Assembly: GCA_927911475.1 (NCBI GenBank)
Contig: CAKMPP010000035.1
Location: 1-48,856, forward strand
Direction: 5' to 3'
DNA: 48,856 nt
DNA from: an uncultured Solobacterium sp.
GTDB lineage: Bacteria > Bacillota_I > Bacilli_A > Erysipelotrichales > Erysipelotrichaceae
This document shows positions 47,344 through 48,856 of this stretch, in pieces. Position numbers and translations under genes: made by a program. The notes under the pieces were generated by a model. It did no database searches. It was not told where the DNA came from and saw only the letters and a list, made by a program, of their open reading frames with translations. How positions within the stretch are numbered: the first letter of the stretch is position 1; every line of letters starts with the position of its first letter.

Positions 47344-48591
47344 TTACTTTAAGAGTGAAGTATATGATGTAGCGTTGTCTGTCTTAACCATGTTAATAGC
47401 ATACGCATCATATTGACTTGGGTTTCCTAAACGGTTTGTGATATTTGACTCAGTCTGACCATCACCACCGATGTATTCAACATCCAAGTGTAGTAAGTCA
47501 TCATACTTTTCAAGTAATGGCTGGTATGTTGAGCTTAAGAAGTTGTCTGAAGCGTTATAAATGTTCAACCAAACCTTCTTAGTGTCGCTCTTAACTTCCT
47601 TAGATACTGGTTCAAATGTCTTAGTTGCATCCATGAAGTCCTTGTAGTTATCAGCTGTAACAGCAAGGTTTAATGCATAGAATGAACGATCTGCTTCGTT
47701 GTATACGTAGTCAACGCCTTCTTTAAGAACGTTTCCAGCTTCGTCAGCAGTAGCGATACCTGTCTTGATATCAACACCATCTAAAGCGTTACGTAATACT
47801 CTTAATGTTAAGTAAGCCTGAACGTCAGCGTGCTGAGAAATTGTTCCACCGTAACCTTCAGCGATAGCAGCTACTGCATCACTGTTAGCATCGTAACCGA
47901 ATGTAGGAACCTTCTTTTCCTTAGCCCATGCTGTGAACATTGACATACCCATACCATCGTTATTAGAAATAACTAAGTCAATTTCATCACCAAATGAAGC
48001 TGACCATGTACCGATAGCGTTACCTGCAGTAGCAGCATCCCATGTAGCACCTGCAGAGTTCTTCATTTCCTGAGAAGCAAGTTCGCGAACCTTGAAGTCG
48101 CCAACCTTACCATCCTTAACAACTGTAGCGGAACCATCTGTGTTTGTTCCTGCTGGAGTAGCATCGACAGCGCCATCCTTTTCAACAGCTGTACCTAAAG
48201 CCTTACGAACACCTCTTGTACGAGCGATAGAGTCGTTGTGTCCAACGTCACCGATAGCTAATACATAACCGATAACACCATCGCCGTTACGGTCGATGAT
48301 ATCCTTGTGAGCTGCGATGTAATCAGCTACCATCTTACCCTGTAATTCTGCACCCTGGTTAGCATCGAAACCTACATAGTAAGTATCCTTGTTGAAGTTC
48401 AATGCTTCTTTATCTAACTCACCTGTTGTGCTGTTAGATGGCTGACGGTTGTACCATACTAATGGCTTATCAGCGTTTGAAACTGTTGATTCTGTGTTAG
48501 AGCTTCCGCCTGTGCTGCTTGTCTTAGGACCACAACCAACAAGTGATAGTGCTAAAACTGCAGAAGTCATAACCGCAAATAATTTCTTCAT
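47344..48591 (-). CDS. mglB: Galactose-binding lipoprotein, circularly permuted
   Basis: This is a 415-aa extracytoplasmic binding protein with lipobox LSLVGC (Cys20). Aligned to E. coli MglB, mature sequence starts at the strand normally near residue 87 (LVWYNRQPS for VVFFNKEPS) and runs through the C-lobe. It crosses a ~20-residue linker and ends with residues 340-415, which match the MglB N-terminus (IYNASDNF for IYKYDDNF; AYAINMV for ALAINLV). Ligand residues are kept: Asn48, His118-x-Asp120-x3-Arg124, Trp in TWDAATA, NND, FGYDAN, and Asp/Phe of SDNF. The Asn256 position seems to be Gln. The calcium loop DRNGDGVIG is present. The frame is intact from signal to stop. Confidence 0.9.
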   Translation of the reverse strand: MKKLFAVMTSAVLALSLVGCGPKTSSTGGSSNTESTVSNADKPLVWYNRQPSNSTTGELDKEALNFNKDTYYVGFDANQGAELQGKMVADYIAAHKDIIDRNGDGVIGYVLAIGDVGHNDSIARTRGVRKALGTAVEKDGAVDATPAGTNTDGSATVVKDGKVGDFKVRELASQEMKNSAGATWDAATAGNAIGTWSASFGDEIDLVISNNDGMGMSMFTAWAKEKKVPTFGYDANSDAVAAIAEGYGGTISQHADVQAYLTLRVLRNALDGVDIKTGIATADEAGNVLKEGVDYVYNEADRSFYALNLAVTADNYKDFMDATKTFEPVSKEVKSDTKKVWLNIYNASDNFLSSTYQPLLEKYDDLLHLDVEYIGGDGQTESNITNRLGNPSQYDAYAINMVKTDNATSYTSLLK

Positions 48592-48636
48592 AAAAGTTTT
48601 CTTTCCTCCCCTGAATTATTTGGCTTTGAAACTGTG

Positions 48637-48648
48637 GAAAGCGCTTTC
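48637..48648. promoter_or_regulatory. Perfect palindromic operator GAAAGCGCTTTC (cre-like)
   Basis: The 12-base palindrome matches the core of CcpA cre sites and other LacI/GalR-family operators. It lies about 20 bases downstream of the mglB -10 box, a repressing position. Confidence 0.7.
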
Positions 48649-48665
48649 GCGTTTCCGATGAAAAA

Positions 48666-48694
48666 ATAATATCACCATGCAAATTGACCGTCAA
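48666..48694 (-). promoter_or_regulatory. Sigma-A promoter of mglBAC
   Basis: TTGACG, 17 bases and TATTAT with an upstream TGA (extended -10), on the minus strand. It is among the strongest promoters in the window. The rest of 48695-48856 is AT-rich; apart from the hairpin at 48776-48800 I see no gene. Confidence 0.75.
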
Positions 48695-48775
48695 CGCATA
48701 TCCTCTTTATAAAATCTTAAGAATTTGATATCTCAACCTTTAATTTTACGTTGTTCGAAAACTATAAAATGTAAA

Positions 48776-48800
48776 AAAGTGGCTATAGATAGACACTTTT
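48776..48800. terminator. Probable terminator at window edge
   Basis: AAAAGTG/CACTTTT arms around an 11-base loop, in AT-rich DNA upstream of mglB. It may close a gene beyond the window. Confidence 0.4.
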
Positions 48801-48856
48801 CAAACTATTTAATTTTATGCAATTGTCATTTTTTATTTATTATTTATTTTATTCAC

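Noticed and set aside
47344..48591. MglB order explained by misassembly
   Set aside because: The frame is continuous from lipoprotein signal to stop and the linker is unlike any MglB segment. Read-level confirmation would still be useful given other errors in the window.
1..48856. Identical TTATTCAC at both window ends, suggesting a circular molecule or terminal repeat
   Set aside because: Only eight bases match, the left copy lies inside the rlmD coding region, and all gene content is chromosomal housekeeping.

Overview
The window looks like chromosome of a low-GC Gram-positive bacterium (Bacillota), most probably an Erysipelotrichia-type anaerobe. The grounds are AT-rich coding DNA, strong AGGAGG-type ribosome sites, lipobox lipoproteins, CdaA/CdaR/GlmM c-di-AMP genes, GatCAB, PcrA-LigA-GatCAB synteny and a cre-like operator. 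The family assignment is inference. Nothing looks like phage, plasmid, IS element or CRISPR.

Layout. 1-8843 (minus): pcrA-ligA-gatC-gatA-gatB, an unknown membrane protein and a truncated RlmD-type methyltransferase, the usual Firmicutes repair/tRNA-amidation cluster. 9043-11799 (plus): rRNA-type methyltransferase, RluA-type pseudouridine synthase and a VanY-fold protein that has lost its zinc ligands. 11815-21709 (minus): patatin, cardiolipin synthase, GNAT, GT2 glycosyltransferase, thioredoxin-like lipoprotein, 1-phosphofructokinase, peptidase T, DJ-1, uracil-DNA glycosylase, TypA. 21845-23578 (plus): tRNA-Leu and a lipoprotein flavin reductase with a urocanate-reductase-like active site. 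23639-38026 (minus): AT-rich DUF3781-like gene, pgl-gnd-zwf, cdaA-cdaR-glmM-glf, nrdAB, a 54-aa gene, tRNA-Thr, maf. 38128-43350 (mixed): nucleotidyltransferase, coaBC-coaX-dipeptidase, YfcE-type phosphoesterase, deoD. 43373-48694 (minus): an unknown gene and the mglBAC galactose ABC operon with promoter and operator.

Main discoveries. (1) MglB appears circularly permuted: the first ~76 residues expected of the mature galactose-binding protein sit at the C-terminus, and nearly all expected ligand residues are present. Its partner MglC carries a ~230-residue cytoplasmic extension. (2) The surface flavoprotein at 22112 matches the spacing I recall for the urocanate reductase active site (Tyr/Asp/Arg/His/Arg), implying imidazole propionate formation. 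Phased TTTTCAT repeats lie just upstream of its promoter. (3) The VanY-like protein is a probable pseudoenzyme. (4) CdaA has a long disordered tail.

Quality caveat. Seventeen genes, many normally essential (ligA, pcrA, gatA, typA, glmM, nrdB, coaBC), are broken by about 31 small indels of both signs, mostly at homopolymers. Restoring them gives normal-length proteins. I read these as sequencing/assembly errors, so each such gene is given as one full-span CDS with the break points listed.
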